Positions 21,628 to 32,639 of a stretch of 64,000 nt of DNA are shown in pieces (positions within the stretch are counted from its first letter, which is position 1; every line of letters starts with the position of its first letter). This DNA comes from Periplaneta americana (lineage: Eukaryota > Arthropoda > Insecta > Blattodea > Blattidae): assembly GCF_040183065.1 (NCBI RefSeq), contig NC_091122.1, positions 159,055,455 to 159,119,454 of the forward strand, written 5' to 3'. The notes below the pieces were generated by a model. That model was not told where the DNA came from. It did no database searches and worked only from the letters and a program-made list of their open reading frames with translations. The translations under genes were made by a program, and so were the position numbers.

Positions 21628-23238
21628 TGAAGACATTATTTCAAAAACAGCCCTTGTCAAAAATGTCGATTTTTCAGGAGAAAAAAAAAACAACCCCCAG
21701 CCCATGTAAATTATAACATCGAAATAAAAAAGGTAGACTCTTTCTTCACGATATAAGAATCAGATATATGATAAACACATATAAGTTTTTACATATTAGA
21801 GACCTATAATTAATTATTGAATGTGGGAGCGTGTGACATGGGCTATTTTTGTATTAAAATAATACAAATGAAGATCGTAATAATATTAATTTAATATTTA
21901 ATATTGTATTGTAATATCAATAAATTGTCAGGAAATCACAACACTTATTAATAACTTTTTTCTCCACTGCTGTTATTGGACCCTTCAATATCTACAACAT
22001 GTGTATTGGTAGTTTCCGTTTCTGAAACAGGTTGGAGACTTTCAAAGAACCGGAGACTTTCTGGAGATAATAGTCCATACAGTTTTTTCAGGTCCTCTAA
22101 TTTTTATTGCTTGATCTTCAAGGGTTCATTGTAAAGAGTGGCAAACGTTAGTTTTTGAAGTATTGATACCCTTGGAACCGCCTTGGGGCGATTAGTGTGT
22201 TTATCTCTGGAGTCAGTAGGAGATTTCTGATAGTTCAGCAATTATGCCTGTACAGTAGGAAGACGCTCTCTTATTATCTCATGCAAACTCATAAACGCAT
22301 TGCGACAAACAGGCACATCTTTGGATATACCATCTGAACTTATTCTCACCTTATAATGCAAGCTACTACATATTTCCCTACGTGATTAGTATTTTATTTT
22401 CCCTCTACATTAATTTTCTTAATAAAATCTTCCTTTCTGCCATTTCGTTTTCTTTTCTGAAAATTTAATCCACTTCCATCATTACTAGCCATGATATACA
22501 GCAGCGGCAAAAAAAAAAAAACCGGACCGACCCTTGTAGCTCATTTCAGACCCTCGTTCACTCCAGAGCACGATAGACTGGTAAGTAAGACTTTTGTGGT
22601 TCGAATCCTGCCTGGGAAGGAAACTTTTTTTGTTCCTTATTTCGATTGCAGTGATATTTTACTACTTAATTAACTTATTAATTTCCAAAACATGAATTTT
22701 ACTGGCAATCGAAAAGTATTGGAAATAAATTTGAATAAGGAACAAAAAAAAAGTTTCCTTCCCAGGCAGAATTCGAACCACGAAAGTCTTAGTTACCAAT
22801 CTACCGTTTTCTGGAGTGAACAAGGCTATGAAATAAGCTACAAAGGTCAAAGGCCAATACTGTACAAGAGACTAAAATGGAATGCTCAATGACTTCATTG
22901 TTGCAATATGAAACATTTCAATATTTATTCAATTTAACACAATGCTGCCAATAATTATTATATAATGCATAATGTACCTAATCAATTCAGTGCTGAAAAC
23001 ATTTAACAAAAGAACAACCCATGTCAGCTGACAAGGGCAATTTTTGTACGAAAGCAGAATGACATGGGCTGTTTTTGTAGAATCGGTGTTTTTTCTTATG
23101 GCTACTGCACCTGACACAGATCGTTTTTGGCTTTTAAACACATTTCAGATTGTGGCAAAAATGCGCCTTCACGTGATGGTGCTCTTAACTCATTTTCGTT
23201 AAAAATTGACAAGGGCTGTTTTTGTAATAATGTCTTCA
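21628..23238 (-). mobile_element. Unclassified DNA transposon with about 31-base TIRs
   Basis: TGAAGACATTATTTCAAAAA then CAGCCCTTGTCA at the left matches its complement at the right (about 23206-23238). Extra copies of the ..CAAGGGC(T/A)..TTTTTGTA motif lie at about 23033 and 23072. On the - strand near 22010-22175 reading gives VPRVSILQKLTFATLYNEPL, then KLEDLKKLYGLLSPESLRFF and further residues to about 21960, which looks like the C-terminus of a transposase I cannot name. A 110-base tRNA-like inverted repeat (22530-22850) sits inside. No clear target duplication. Confidence 0.55.
22530..22850. repeat. Inverted pair of a tRNA-like repeat
   Basis: About 110 bases (22530-22640) recur inverted at 22740-22850: TTCACTCCAGA..CG..AGA.TGGTAA, then GTGGTTCGAATCCTGCCTGG with a B-box (GGTTCGAAT), then GAAGGAAACTTTTTTT. 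About 90% matching by eye, with a 100-base loop. Likely two head-to-head SINE-like copies. Confidence 0.65.
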
Positions 23239-23239
23239 T

Positions 23240-24664
23240 TTGTGTTCCTAATTTTTACTTTCGAAATTTGGCAAGCCTAATATTGGATATTAAATAATTA
23301 AGAATGAAAGTTGCAATATGTATGTTTTCCCGTGGCTGATAATAAAATAACTACGGGTTTAAATGTTTGGATAACCCTTTCACTGAACAGTAGCTGGGAT
23401 TGCAGTGGATATCGCGGATTTGTTTCGCTTGAGTGGAGGCACTGCTGCTCTTGTCGCTTACGAAAGCGAATGGACTATAACTGCATGACGTCATTATTAA
23501 AATTACCTGAGAGTCGCTTTGCAATTGGGGAAAACCTCGAAAGAAATCGAAGCAGTATTCGAACCTCCAGCTCCGCCCGAATATAGCTTCGGATTACGAG
23601 TTCCAGTACTATCCCTAGATCACATCGATAGCTGTGTTTATTGTTTCAGAACCTTCAGAGGAGAACGGAACTGACCAAAGAGCGCAACTACTGAAGCAAG
23701 ATGAATAACAACCATTACTCTTTTTTACTCGACACAAAAGTTTGTTTTATAGTTGGGATAATTTTATGCAGAAAGTTTTTATCTTAGTGATTAGGATAGC
23801 GATAACAATTCAACAGTCGTAATTCATAGAACATGATGGGCACGTTTCCAAGTGGTCATGTGAAGGCGACATATGCAATGACGAGTAATTTTTTTTTTAA
23901 CTGCTAGAAGATCGTCAGTGTCAAAGCGAGTACGAGTAAATTAGTTCTGTTCAAGCATCTGACGACTGTAATTCATATAATTGTGATCGAATTGGTTATT
24001 CTATTAGGAGATTTGTAAGTAATGGTGAATTATTAGTTTAATTAAAATTTAAACTACGTAAACTGTGCTGAGACGAGAAGATACTGATACCTAGTGTTTC
24101 AGAACGACAGGAGAAAATCGAAGCACTCCAAAAAATTCTGCACAACATCCACTTTTTATATAATAAATTCCACAGAATCTCTCGCGGATCGAACTCAGAC
24201 AACTCTGTAAGAAGCAGTCAACAAGGTGGTTGAGTATTACATCACTGAGAGTGCCCTAATTTCAATTGTGTGTAATCTTTTTGGTATTTCACAAAAAGTG
24301 TCAACTTTATACATTTATAATTAATGTGCAGTTTTCGTCACTGTTAGCATTTTTCGTCCCGATTCAGTTCTTTTTTTTTTTACTTTTTTTTTCTTATAAA
24401 GTAAAGTTATCTCTGTTACAAGTCATGACATCCTCAGACGCTTCCAGAAAACCGGCATTAATAGCAGTGAGTTTGTTAGTCCCACGTGGCTCTAAATCCT
24501 CAGGAAATACCCCTTGTACCCATTTTATTAGAGCAATGGTACTCACTAGAAATTAGAGGAGAGTCAAAAGTGAGAAATAGTAATTTTCCGAGAGCCACAA
24601 TTCATTTCGCAGTATTGAAGCTTAACAAAATGTGCGGATTTTTAATTACCGAATTATTTGTCAT

Positions 24665-24665
<1 letters not shown>
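23240..24665. other. No gene recognised
   Basis: No exon, LINE or TIR element that I can support. Open frames at 23311-23586 and 24266-24556 have no recognisable domain. Confidence 0.35.

Positions 24666-24723
<58 letters not shown>
24666..24723. repeat. (TAA)n microsatellite
   Basis: About 19 TAA units. Confidence 0.97.
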
Positions 24724-24724
<1 letters not shown>

Positions 24725-24727
<3 letters not shown>

Positions 24728-25489
24728 GTTATTATTTCAATATAAAGTAAACAGAACTCACACTTAGACCTAAATAAGTGTATTATAATGTTTTTATACT
24801 AGTTTTGAAATAATTTTGCATTATTATAATGACATTTGGCACTATATTAACTGCTAATTATATTCTAGCATCTATTATGTATCTTTCTTTCTTTCTTTCT
24901 TTCGTTTGTGTTGTTTTTCTTGTGTATTTTGTATATGTAACAATGTAAGCCACCTATAAATTGGAAGCTTGCTTGTGTTGGTGGTGGATTTAAAATAAAA
25001 TATTACTGATATTTTGAAGTTTAAGGGCGGACTCTTATGCAAAATCATATCAATACGAGCAGATTCATTTCTTGTTTCATTTCACCTGTAATCTGTTTTG
25101 AATTTGGAAATTTAAAAAATAAAATGTTACGTACAACTACAGACCACTCCTTAACAATATCCGCATCTGTAAATGGATTAATTTCTGCCGCGTGACACGA
25201 TGCTTTTGGTGTTAATTCGTTTTTATGTACAGTGGAATAAATTACTTTCTTTTCAGATGTTACGAACATTTTGAATGTTTTCAGTTTTTCTATCCTTGAT
25301 ATTATTATGTATACTTTTTTAAATCAAAATTTGAATGCACGCTGTTGTAATGTCTATTAAGATAAACACGTTTATAACCCATAATACTGCTCCGAGAACG
25401 CGTTAGAGCCTAAAGAAAGCAGAAAAGAAGTACAACGTGGTCTGTTGTGACGATAATCCAAGCCCCCGCATACCGGTAAGGCATCATGT
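24725..25489. other. No gene recognised
   Basis: AT-rich, with a short (TTTC)n stretch at 24884-24904. Confidence 0.35.
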
Positions 25490-26187
25490 TACAAACACTT
25501 TCAAGTCTGAGTATTTCTGAGTAAGGTAATATTTTTCTTCTCTCAGTCGTACTATCAGGGACTGGAATGCTTTACCTGCAGACTTACTAAAGGCTTTACC
25601 AATAACCAAACATGTATTTACAAATAGGCTTAAGGACTTTACTAATAGACAGTAGTGTATTATACACACTATTTAAAGGGTGTAATTGTTATTTTGTTAT
25701 TAAAGTCTTCTATCAGTGAAGAAGTGTGTTGTGTCAGTGAATTGTGTTGTGTAGGTAAGTGAAGTGTGTTTCTGTCAGTGAAGCTTTGTAGTTTATAGTG
25801 GCAGTGCAAAGTATTCAACAGTGAAATGTTTTTGAACTGCTAGTGAAATCAGAATAGTATCAGTGAAATGTGTCGTAGTTCCAGTGCAGTAAGTGAGTTG
25901 TCAGCGAAATGAGTGTATTGCTGAAAAGTACTTGTGCGGGTATGAACATATCATACTCGTGGGTTTTACTTCGAACTTAGGGTTAGGATATAAATTAGAT
26001 TTACTCGTACTTTAAATGTTATTTTAAGTGATCGTGCTTCATTTAATTTAGGATGCTCCCTGTTATTATTATTATTATTAATTGTATTTTTTATTAATTG
26101 TGTTTATTATTACTTGTCATATTGAGTGTAATTAGTTGCTACTGTCACCGGTATAAACCCATTTGCAGTGTGAATAAATACATACAT
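25490..26187 (+). mobile_element. LINE 3' end (jockey/CR1-like)
   Basis: FSSLSRTIRDWNALPADLLK then ALPITKHVFTNRLKDF and a stop at about 25651 is the standard C-terminal tail of jockey/CR1-type reverse transcriptases. The 3' UTR of about 500 bases has repeated CAGTGAA motifs and ends GTGAATAAATACATACATACA, a simple-repeat tail. 5' truncated. Confidence 0.75.
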
Positions 26188-26389
26188 ACATTTATTTATT
26201 TTATTTTTTCTTTATTTATTTAATGATTAAAGTAGGCTAGCTGAAATAATTTGTCCAAAAGAAGTTGTTAATTTTGTAAAACTGCGATTCTTTCGACCAA
26301 GTACCCAGAGATGGATTCAAAAGATTTTTTTATTATATTCATGAGGAAGATTAAAGAAAAAAAAAAAGCAAGAAAATGTGTATATTATT

Positions 26390-26616
26390 AAATGTTATGT
26401 TTTATTTAACGACGCTCGCAACTGCACAGGTTATATCAGCGTCGCCGGATGTGCCGGAATTTTGTCCCGCTGGAGTTCTTTTACATGCCAGTAAATCTAC
26501 TGACATGAGCCTGTCGCATTTAAGCACACTTAAATGCCATCGACCTGGCCCGGGATCGAACCCGCAACCTTGGGCATAGAAGGCCAGCGCTATACCAACT
26601 TGCCAACCAGGTCGAC
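26390..26616 (-). repeat. tRNA-derived SINE family C, copy 1
   Basis: On the - strand: head GTCGACCTGGTTGGCAAGTT, B box GGGTTCGATCCCGG, body ATGGCATTTAAGTGTGCTTA, tail GAGCGTCGTTAAATAAAA. Target duplication TGTGTATATTATT (13 bases) at 26377-26389 and 26617-26629. Confidence 0.9.
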
Positions 26617-26788
26617 TGTGTATATTATTCACTCGCTCTTTATAGCAATAGTGACATTACTGATACAGAAAAGTCTGCGACTTTTTTATCCGTTGGGTTA
26701 ATCAAGAATTCATTGTTAGTACATGAACTATCACTGGCCGTAGTTTTCATGTCAAATACCTCTTCCCCGTTTCCTTAGTTACACAGAC

Positions 26789-26943
26789 CAGGGATGTGGA
26801 AACGCCTATGTTATGTACTCATATTGAAAGCAATACAAATGTAACAAAGTTCACTCTTCAGCAAGATAAAATACAATCATCGCTCTTAAGGTTATGTTGT
26901 GACGTTCTTGAGAGCACGTAGTGCAGGCGTTTCCACATCTCTG
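26789..26943. repeat. Small inverted-repeat element
   Basis: CAGGGATGTGGAAACGCCT at 26789-26807 pairs with AGGCGTTTCCACATCTCTG at 26925-26943 (one mismatch). The hAT-like CAG terminus is suggestive, but no 8-base duplication flanks it. Confidence 0.5.
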
Positions 26944-27397
26944 TCTAGAATCTCTCGCATGTAATCACTGCCGTTCGAGTTTTAGTCTTTAGAGACACAA
27001 TCTGTGCAGACAAAACGGAGTAAATATATGTGAGTGTAGGCGATGTATACACAAACACGCGCGTGTATTTATTAAATTTAATATTATTTGGGCTGGGCAG
27101 ATCACTCCCAAAATCATTCTCCTACATTTCTTTATTAACGTATTACTATCACTGATTAATTTTACAATTTATTTACTGTGTTAACTTAGGAAATCACGTG
27201 GTTGACTAGTTTCAAAGTGTTATCCTTCATTGTCCAAAGCCTAGTGAAGGTCCTGCGCTATCTTCTGATTTTATGTTATGGTGGGATGTGTTCATGATTG
27301 TGTCGAAAAGAATCTGTGTTTTGAAATTGAGTTAAGTGTTCAGGATTTGCTGAGGGTGTGTTTTTGTATGTTCGTAAATTTAATATTGTTCTAGAGT

Positions 27398-28400
27398 CAG
27401 TGGCGGCTGATTGACTGAGGCAAGTGAGGCCGGGCCTCAGTCACTTGGCTTAACTGAAATCAAATTTTGTGTTTTCATATAATGTATTAGTTATTTGAAA
27501 GAAAGCATATATCGCTGTAGAAGGATTTGAAAACTTTGATGTATTTAGACCTGTTTTTCAGTAAAATTTGTTCCTGAGGCCGGAATCGCTCGTGCCAGGT
27601 CTGGCTTGTGATGTATATAGACCTGTTTTGCAGTAAAATTTGTTCCTGAGGCCAGAATCATTCGTGCCGGGTCTCGCTTAATGCATTTCATGTCCTTTCG
27701 CGGGCTTTGAGTTTGCGCTTAAAACGTTGTAGCTGAGGCACAATTCGTCTGGCCTGGTCAGATTTCACTCGTCCCATCCATGGGCCGGCCTCAAGGGTAG
27801 AGTGGGGTGGGAATAGCAGTGGTGACTTGTCTTCCTAACTAGGCCATAAATAACAAAATTCCAGCTCTTTGGCAGGCAGAGACCCACTCGATTCTTTCCC
27901 CTTATGTCTCAGTTTATGACATATAAGCGAGGGTGTAGTACAGTAGTGAATGTGGGCCAATGTTGTTATGTATTTCGGGAAAATATAAACAGAAACAAAT
28001 GAGAGAAGTAATGCTGGTGCAGTTAATTCATTGTTAGAGTGTCCTTTTTTGAGAAGAAATAATACTGAAAGAAAGGAAGTTTTAAATACAGAGAGAGACT
28101 ATGGAGATACCTACGACATCGCTGATAATTCTTCTCACACATAATCTTAAAACGCGAGTTTCTATTGCATCCTGGTATGGGCAACATAAATGGTTATGTG
28201 GAAATGTGATGCAAAATAAACTTCTCTTGGCCTTGTTTGTTGCTATCAAAGAAAAAAATAAAAAGAAAAGAAAGAAAGGGGAATTTCAACACATAATATG
28301 GGATGCTTCATCACACTGAAACAATCACTGAAACTCAGAGCATAACAGCTTATTTGGTGAGTGAAATTATTATTTTTCATTGATAATAATAAGAATAGAC

Positions 28401-28444
<44 letters not shown>

Positions 28445-28571
28445 TAGTAATAATGATATTAATAATATAATAACAATAATAATTAATATCATAAACAAAC
28501 ATTTCCTATCGGAGGCACTTAAACTAGTTGCATCTGGCCTCACCGAGGATTTCGATCACCGGCCGCTACTG
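27398..28571. mobile_element. hAT element, CAGTGGCGG termini, inserted in Penelope-like repeat
   Basis: Left end CAGTGGCGGCTGATTGA, right end reverse complement CAGTAGCGGCCGGTGATCGA, both reaching GTGAGGCC. Perfect 8-base duplication TCTAGAGT at 27390-27397 and 28572-28579. The interior contains two near-identical blocks (GTATTTAGACCTGTTTTTCA.. at 27540 and 27611) but no transposase. It contains (TAA)n at 28400-28443. Confidence 0.88.
28400..28443. repeat. (TAA)n microsatellite inside the hAT
   Basis: About 14 units, followed by degenerate TAA/ATA repeats to 28485. Confidence 0.95.
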
Positions 28572-28583
28572 TCTAGAGTGTCA

Positions 28584-28586
<3 letters not shown>

Positions 28587-28641
<55 letters not shown>
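28587..28641. repeat. Poly-T run of about 55 bases
   Basis: An uninterrupted T tract just right of the hAT target duplication, at a place where the related Penelope copy (about 55275-55300) has GAGTTTATGGTTTCTTGG. The true length is uncertain in any assembly. Confidence 0.9.
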
Positions 28642-28642
<1 letters not shown>

Positions 28643-29399
28643 GATGTGTAGTATTTTCATGTTGGTGTCTATATTGCTGTAGTTATGATTGGGGTTTGTG
28701 ATGTGTTCTACATTGGTTGAATTGTACATTCTGAACACTCAACTCAATTTCAAAACACACACCTTTTTCGACACAATCACCACAACAGGATACCAGAAGA
28801 TAGCGCGGCGCCTTCACTAGGCTTTGGATAATGAACGATAACGCTTCGAAACTAGTCAGCTAGGTAATTTCCTAAAAAGTTAACAAAGTAAAGAAGTTGT
28901 GAAGTTAATCAGTGATTATATAAAGTGTTAAAAGTGTACATAAACAATGAAGTATTATTAATAGAGCTCGAATTTCCATGCACTATCAAATCTTAAAACA
29001 TACGTGCATTGATGCACTACCATATGACAAAACATGCATAATGAAACGAAAAAATATAAAAAATATGCACTACCAAAATTGAGTTCTACATTATGTTACA
29101 TTTTTATTTTATTCCCAAACAACGTACAACTAATTTCTCAGATTTTCTTCACTCCAGCTCGTGTCAGAAGAACGTTACTGAACACAGAAAATTACATTTC
29201 TACGTTGCAAGAATTACAGTGTAGTAAAGGTAGGATTTAGTGAAAAATCCAAAGATTAGTTATTAGATACGATGCCACGAAACCATATTACCAGTAGCTT
29301 TCTTTTAATTTTTTCTTCAATAAACAAATAACGTCGAAATATCAGATCCTACGAAGCAACATTCATAAAAGGCACTATTATGCAAGTTAACATAATATA

Positions 29400-29613
29400 G
29401 GGGAGAGTCGGGTAGTATCGGACATCGGGTAATATCGGACAGTGAGTTTCTTTCATCTACCACACGATGATAGTACCTGATTGACATGGTTACGTTTCTG
29501 TGATGTCGCATAGAGAAACGTAACCATGTCATTCAGGTACTACCATATGGTGGTAGATGAAAAAAACGCACTGTCCGATACTACCCGATGTCCGATGCTA
29601 CCCGACTCTCCCC
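29400..29613. mobile_element. 214-base near-perfect palindromic MITE
   Basis: Starts GGGGAGAGTCGGGTAGTATC and ends with the complement, flanked by TA (29398-29399, 29614-29615). The two halves are complementary almost to the centre (AACGTAACCATGTCA against TGACATGGTTACGTT). TA duplication suggests a Tc1/mariner relative. It lies 326 bases upstream of ligase exon 1. Confidence 0.85.
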
Positions 29614-29939
29614 TATGCATTGAAGTTAGAAAAGGGACATAGGCTAATATGCAATATAAAAGTATAAATATGTGCTATTAAATCTAAAAATCTTCAAAAT
29701 ATGTATTATGCATGAATTTAGTCCCGAAAAAGGCAGGAATAAAGAACGGTTATTTGGAATAGGTAAGTCATAAAACGAATATTTGCAAAGTTTGAGAAGT
29801 GTAACACGCTTATATAAAAACATGCATTTGCTAGGAAATCCGGACTCTAATTATTACTATGTCATCGTGGCTCTTCATCAATTAATTGCAGTTGAAGGAA
29901 AAGTATTCAATAAAAAATTGGCAACTAAATTATTTTCAG

Positions 29940-30143
29940 TGACCAGAGATGCATTTACGGGGGGCAATTTTGAGATGCGGGCTGCAGCTGTTGAAGCGTC
30001 GCCAGGAGCGGAGATTGCTGAGCTTGTCCCAGGTCGTCGATCAGATCGTCAAGTCTCCTCTGCCCGACGTCAGGATACCGAACGTTTCAATACCCGAGTA
30101 TATATGGGAGAAAATCGACCTCTGGCCGGACAAAGTAGCTTAT
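29940..30143 (+). CDS. Acyl-CoA ligase (4CL/luciferase-like), exon 1 with start codon
   Basis: First coding exon of an ANL-superfamily acyl-CoA ligase of the insect 4-coumarate-CoA ligase/luciferin-monooxygenase-like group, which activates a carboxylic acid with ATP to an acyl-AMP and then forms the CoA thioester. After a TATTTTCAG acceptor there are nine bases of 5' UTR, then ATG at 29949 and 65 codons to a TAT|GTAAGT donor (phase 0). Residues 1-28 are basic and amphipathic with no acidic residue until Glu20 (six Arg and one Lys among residues 4-22), resembling a mitochondrial presequence. Residues 33-65 (IVKSPLPDVRIPN, IPEYIWEKIDLWPDKVAY) match the usual N-terminus of the family. An upstream non-coding exon and promoter must exist but I cannot place them. 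The substrate cannot be predicted; these insect paralogues are usually not luciferases. Confidence 0.85.
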
Positions 30144-30300
30144 GTAAGTATGGCATTCAGTGTCGGCGCTAGGGGTGGGCGAGGGAGGACGCCCGCACAA
30201 CCAAAAATTCTCCTGCCCATCCTAAAAGAACACGTTTTAATACATTCAAATTTAATTATTAATCTTGTGCAAAATACTAACAGTAACCTACTGCTTATTA

Positions 30301-31000
30301 CGAGGGGGATCCAGGAAATAACGACCGTTTTGTTGTAATAATTAAAAATATATATTTATTTGAAAAAACAAAGTCTGTTACATAACTGAAGCTTCCTCTA
30401 CTTCTCTACATAATCACCACCTACATTTAAACATTTGTCGTATCTGTTCACTAGCTTTAGAATTCCCGTGTAATACTCCTCTGCCGCCAGTTCATTAAGC
30501 CAGGTGTTCACTGTCTTCTTCAACTCTTCATCACTTCCAAAACTCGTACCACCCAGAAAGTCTTTCAGCAATTCGTCGAGTGATGTGCGCCTGTCTTGCA
30601 AGATTCTGTCGTTCACTTTAGTCTTCAGGTCTTCTGTGATGAGTGATGGGCGTCCGGGTCGAGTTTCATCGTGGACATTTTTTCGCCCATTGTTGAACAT
30701 TTCTTTCATTCATTACAGTATCACCATACACTTCTTTCAATTGCCGGTAAATTTCTGCAGGTTTCAAATGTCGGGCATTCAAAAATCGAATCACACTCCT
30801 CACCTCACAGTCGGCGGGATTATCAATCACGTCGTTCATTTTGAAGTAACACAAAATGCACAATGACGACTTGTTGCAACCAGTACTCACAACATTATGA
30901 GAACACATGTTAAAGAAGCCAGTTGACCTTCAAACAAGGAAGGGGAGTCAGCTGCGCGGTGGGTATGCGCGAACGGTCGTTATTTCCTGGATCGCCCTCG
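30301..31000 (-). mobile_element. Mariner-like element with deleted catalytic core
   Basis: 700 bases. Inverted ends CGAGGG(G/C)GATCCAGGAAATAA then CGACCG, with TA duplication at 30299-30300 and 31001-31002. On the - strand, reading across one frameshift near 30690, the N-terminal HTH region (VIRFLNARHLKPAEIYRQLK, DETRPGRPSLI) ends at SLDELLKDF. It is followed directly by the C-terminus GTSFGSDEELKKTVNTWLNE and ending CLNVGGDYVEK. The D,D34D catalytic centre is gone, so it cannot transpose by itself. It sits in ligase intron 1. Confidence 0.9.
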
Positions 31001-31289
31001 TATTCCCAAACCACGCATTTATTAACAAATGCATTGTTCTGCTTTGATACTGCATACAATTAATGACAGAATAGCTTGGTACAGAACTTATCACACAAGC
31101 TCTACATTTAATTTAACCTTCTGCCATCATCTGCGTTGCCTATCTCGAAACTACCTTTCCAGCTACGTTTGTATCAAAATCCAGCTACTTTGCTCTAAAA
31201 CCAGCTACTTATAAAATTATATACCTACTTGTCGTGATTTATTTAGGCCTATAAGTTATAACAATAATATGGGTTTTACTTACAAAATT

Positions 31290-32637
31290 CCTTGTAGAGA
31301 ACACGGAGGTTCATTGCCGCCCTCACGTAAGTCCGCCATCGGTCCGTGTCTTGAGTAAGATTTATCCAGTGTTTAGAATCATATCCCACCTCCCTAAAAT
31401 CCATTTTAATATTATCCTCCCATCTACGTCTCGGCCTTCCCAAAGGTCTTTTTCCCTCCTGTCTCCCAATTAATACCCTATATGCATTTCTGGATTCATC
31501 CATACGTACTACATACCCTGCCCATCTCAAACGCCTGGATTTGAAGTTCCTAATTATGTAAGGTGAAGAATAAAATGCATATAGTTCTACGTTATGTAAC
31601 ATTCTCCACTCTTCTGTAACTCCATCCCTCTTAGCCCCAAATATTTTCCTAAGAACCTTATTCTCAAACACCCTTAACCTCGGTTCCTCTCTCAAAGTGA
31701 GAGTCCAAGTTTCACAACCGGTAATATAACTCTTTTATAAATTCTAACGTTCAGCTTTTTTCAGAGCAGACTGGATGACAAAAGCTTCTCAACCGAATAA
31801 TAACACGCATTTCCCATATTTATTCTGCGTTTAATTTCCTCCCGAGAATCATTTATATTTGTTACTGTTGCTCCAAGATATTTGAATTTTTCTACCTCTT
31901 CGAAGGATAAATTTCCGATTTTTATATTTTTCCATTTCGTACAATATTCTGGTCACGAGACATAATCATATACTTAGTCTTTTCAAGTTTTACTTCCAAA
32001 CCTATCTCTTTACTTGCTTCAAGTAAAATTCTCGTGTTTTTCCTAATAGTTCATGGATTTTCTCCTAACATAGTCACATCAAGGAGCTGATGTAACCCGT
32101 TCAGTTCCAAACCCTCTCTGTTATCCTGGACTTTCTTAATGGCATATTCTAGAGCGAAGTTAAAAAGTAAAGGTGACAGTGCTTCTCCTTGCTTTAGCCC
32201 GCAGTGAATTGGAAAAGCATGACAGAAACTGACCTACACGGACTCTGCTGTACGTTTCACTGAGAACCATTTTAATTAATCGAACTAGTTTCTTGGGAAT
32301 ACGAAATTCAATAATAATATTATATAAAACTTCTCTCTTAACCGATTCATATGCCTTTTTTAAATCTATGTATAACTGATGTACTGTACACCTATACTCC
32401 CATTTTTCTCTAATATCTGTCGAATACAAAAAATCTGATCAATAGTCAATCTATTACGTCTAAAATCACACTGATGATCCCCAATAATTTCATATACATA
32501 TGGAGTTAATCTTCTTAAAAGAATATGAGTATTGGACAACATTTTGTACATCAACAAAAGTGATATTCCTCGAAAGTTACTACAGTTAGTCTTGTCCCCC
32601 TTCTTAAAATAGGTACAATTGTGGCCCAATTACAGCA
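31290..32637 (-). mobile_element. RTE-type LINE, partial reverse transcriptase
   Basis: - strand pieces in order: FKKGDKTNCSNFRGISLL, IGDHQCDFRRNRLTIDQIF, VHQLYIDLKKAYESVKREVL (RT fingers and palm, with the YID of motif A), then a collapsed middle and the C-terminal RLRWAGYVVRMDESRNAYRV and GKRPLGRPRRRWEDNIKMDF. Frameshifts and stops throughout. Confidence 0.88.
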
Positions 32638-32639
32638 AC

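Larger units (their letters stand above)
27147..28925. mobile_element. Penelope-like inverted structure (interrupted by a hAT)
   Basis: Arms of about 200 bases, 27147-27357 and 28733-28925, are inverted copies (for example TCCAAAGCCTAGTGAAGG against CCTTCACTAGGCTTTGGA). On the - strand 28645-28738 encodes ITNPNHNYSNIDTNMKILHI, the C-terminal part of a Penelope-type GIY-YIG domain; the fuller copy is at 55050-55560. Inverted flanking repeats are a known feature of Penelope-like retroelements. The internal reverse transcriptase is missing. Confidence 0.65.

Noticed and set aside
26781..26951. Complete hAT MITE at 26789-26943
   Set aside because: Good inverted ends, but the flanking octamers ACACAGAC and TCTAGAAT differ, so insertion as a hAT is unproven; kept only as an inverted repeat.
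28556..28738. Lysine-rich 60-codon protein
   Set aside because: The Lys run is the complement of the poly-T tract; the rest is a Penelope fragment.
29783..30172. Alternative 129-codon frame over ligase exon 1
   Set aside because: Different frame, no domain. The frame starting at 29949 gives the known N-terminal region and joins exon 2 in phase.
31276..31695. Arginine-rich 139-codon gene
   Set aside because: The same peptide occurs at 10965, 36232, 55805 and 62779 with variations. It is the RTE LINE tail.
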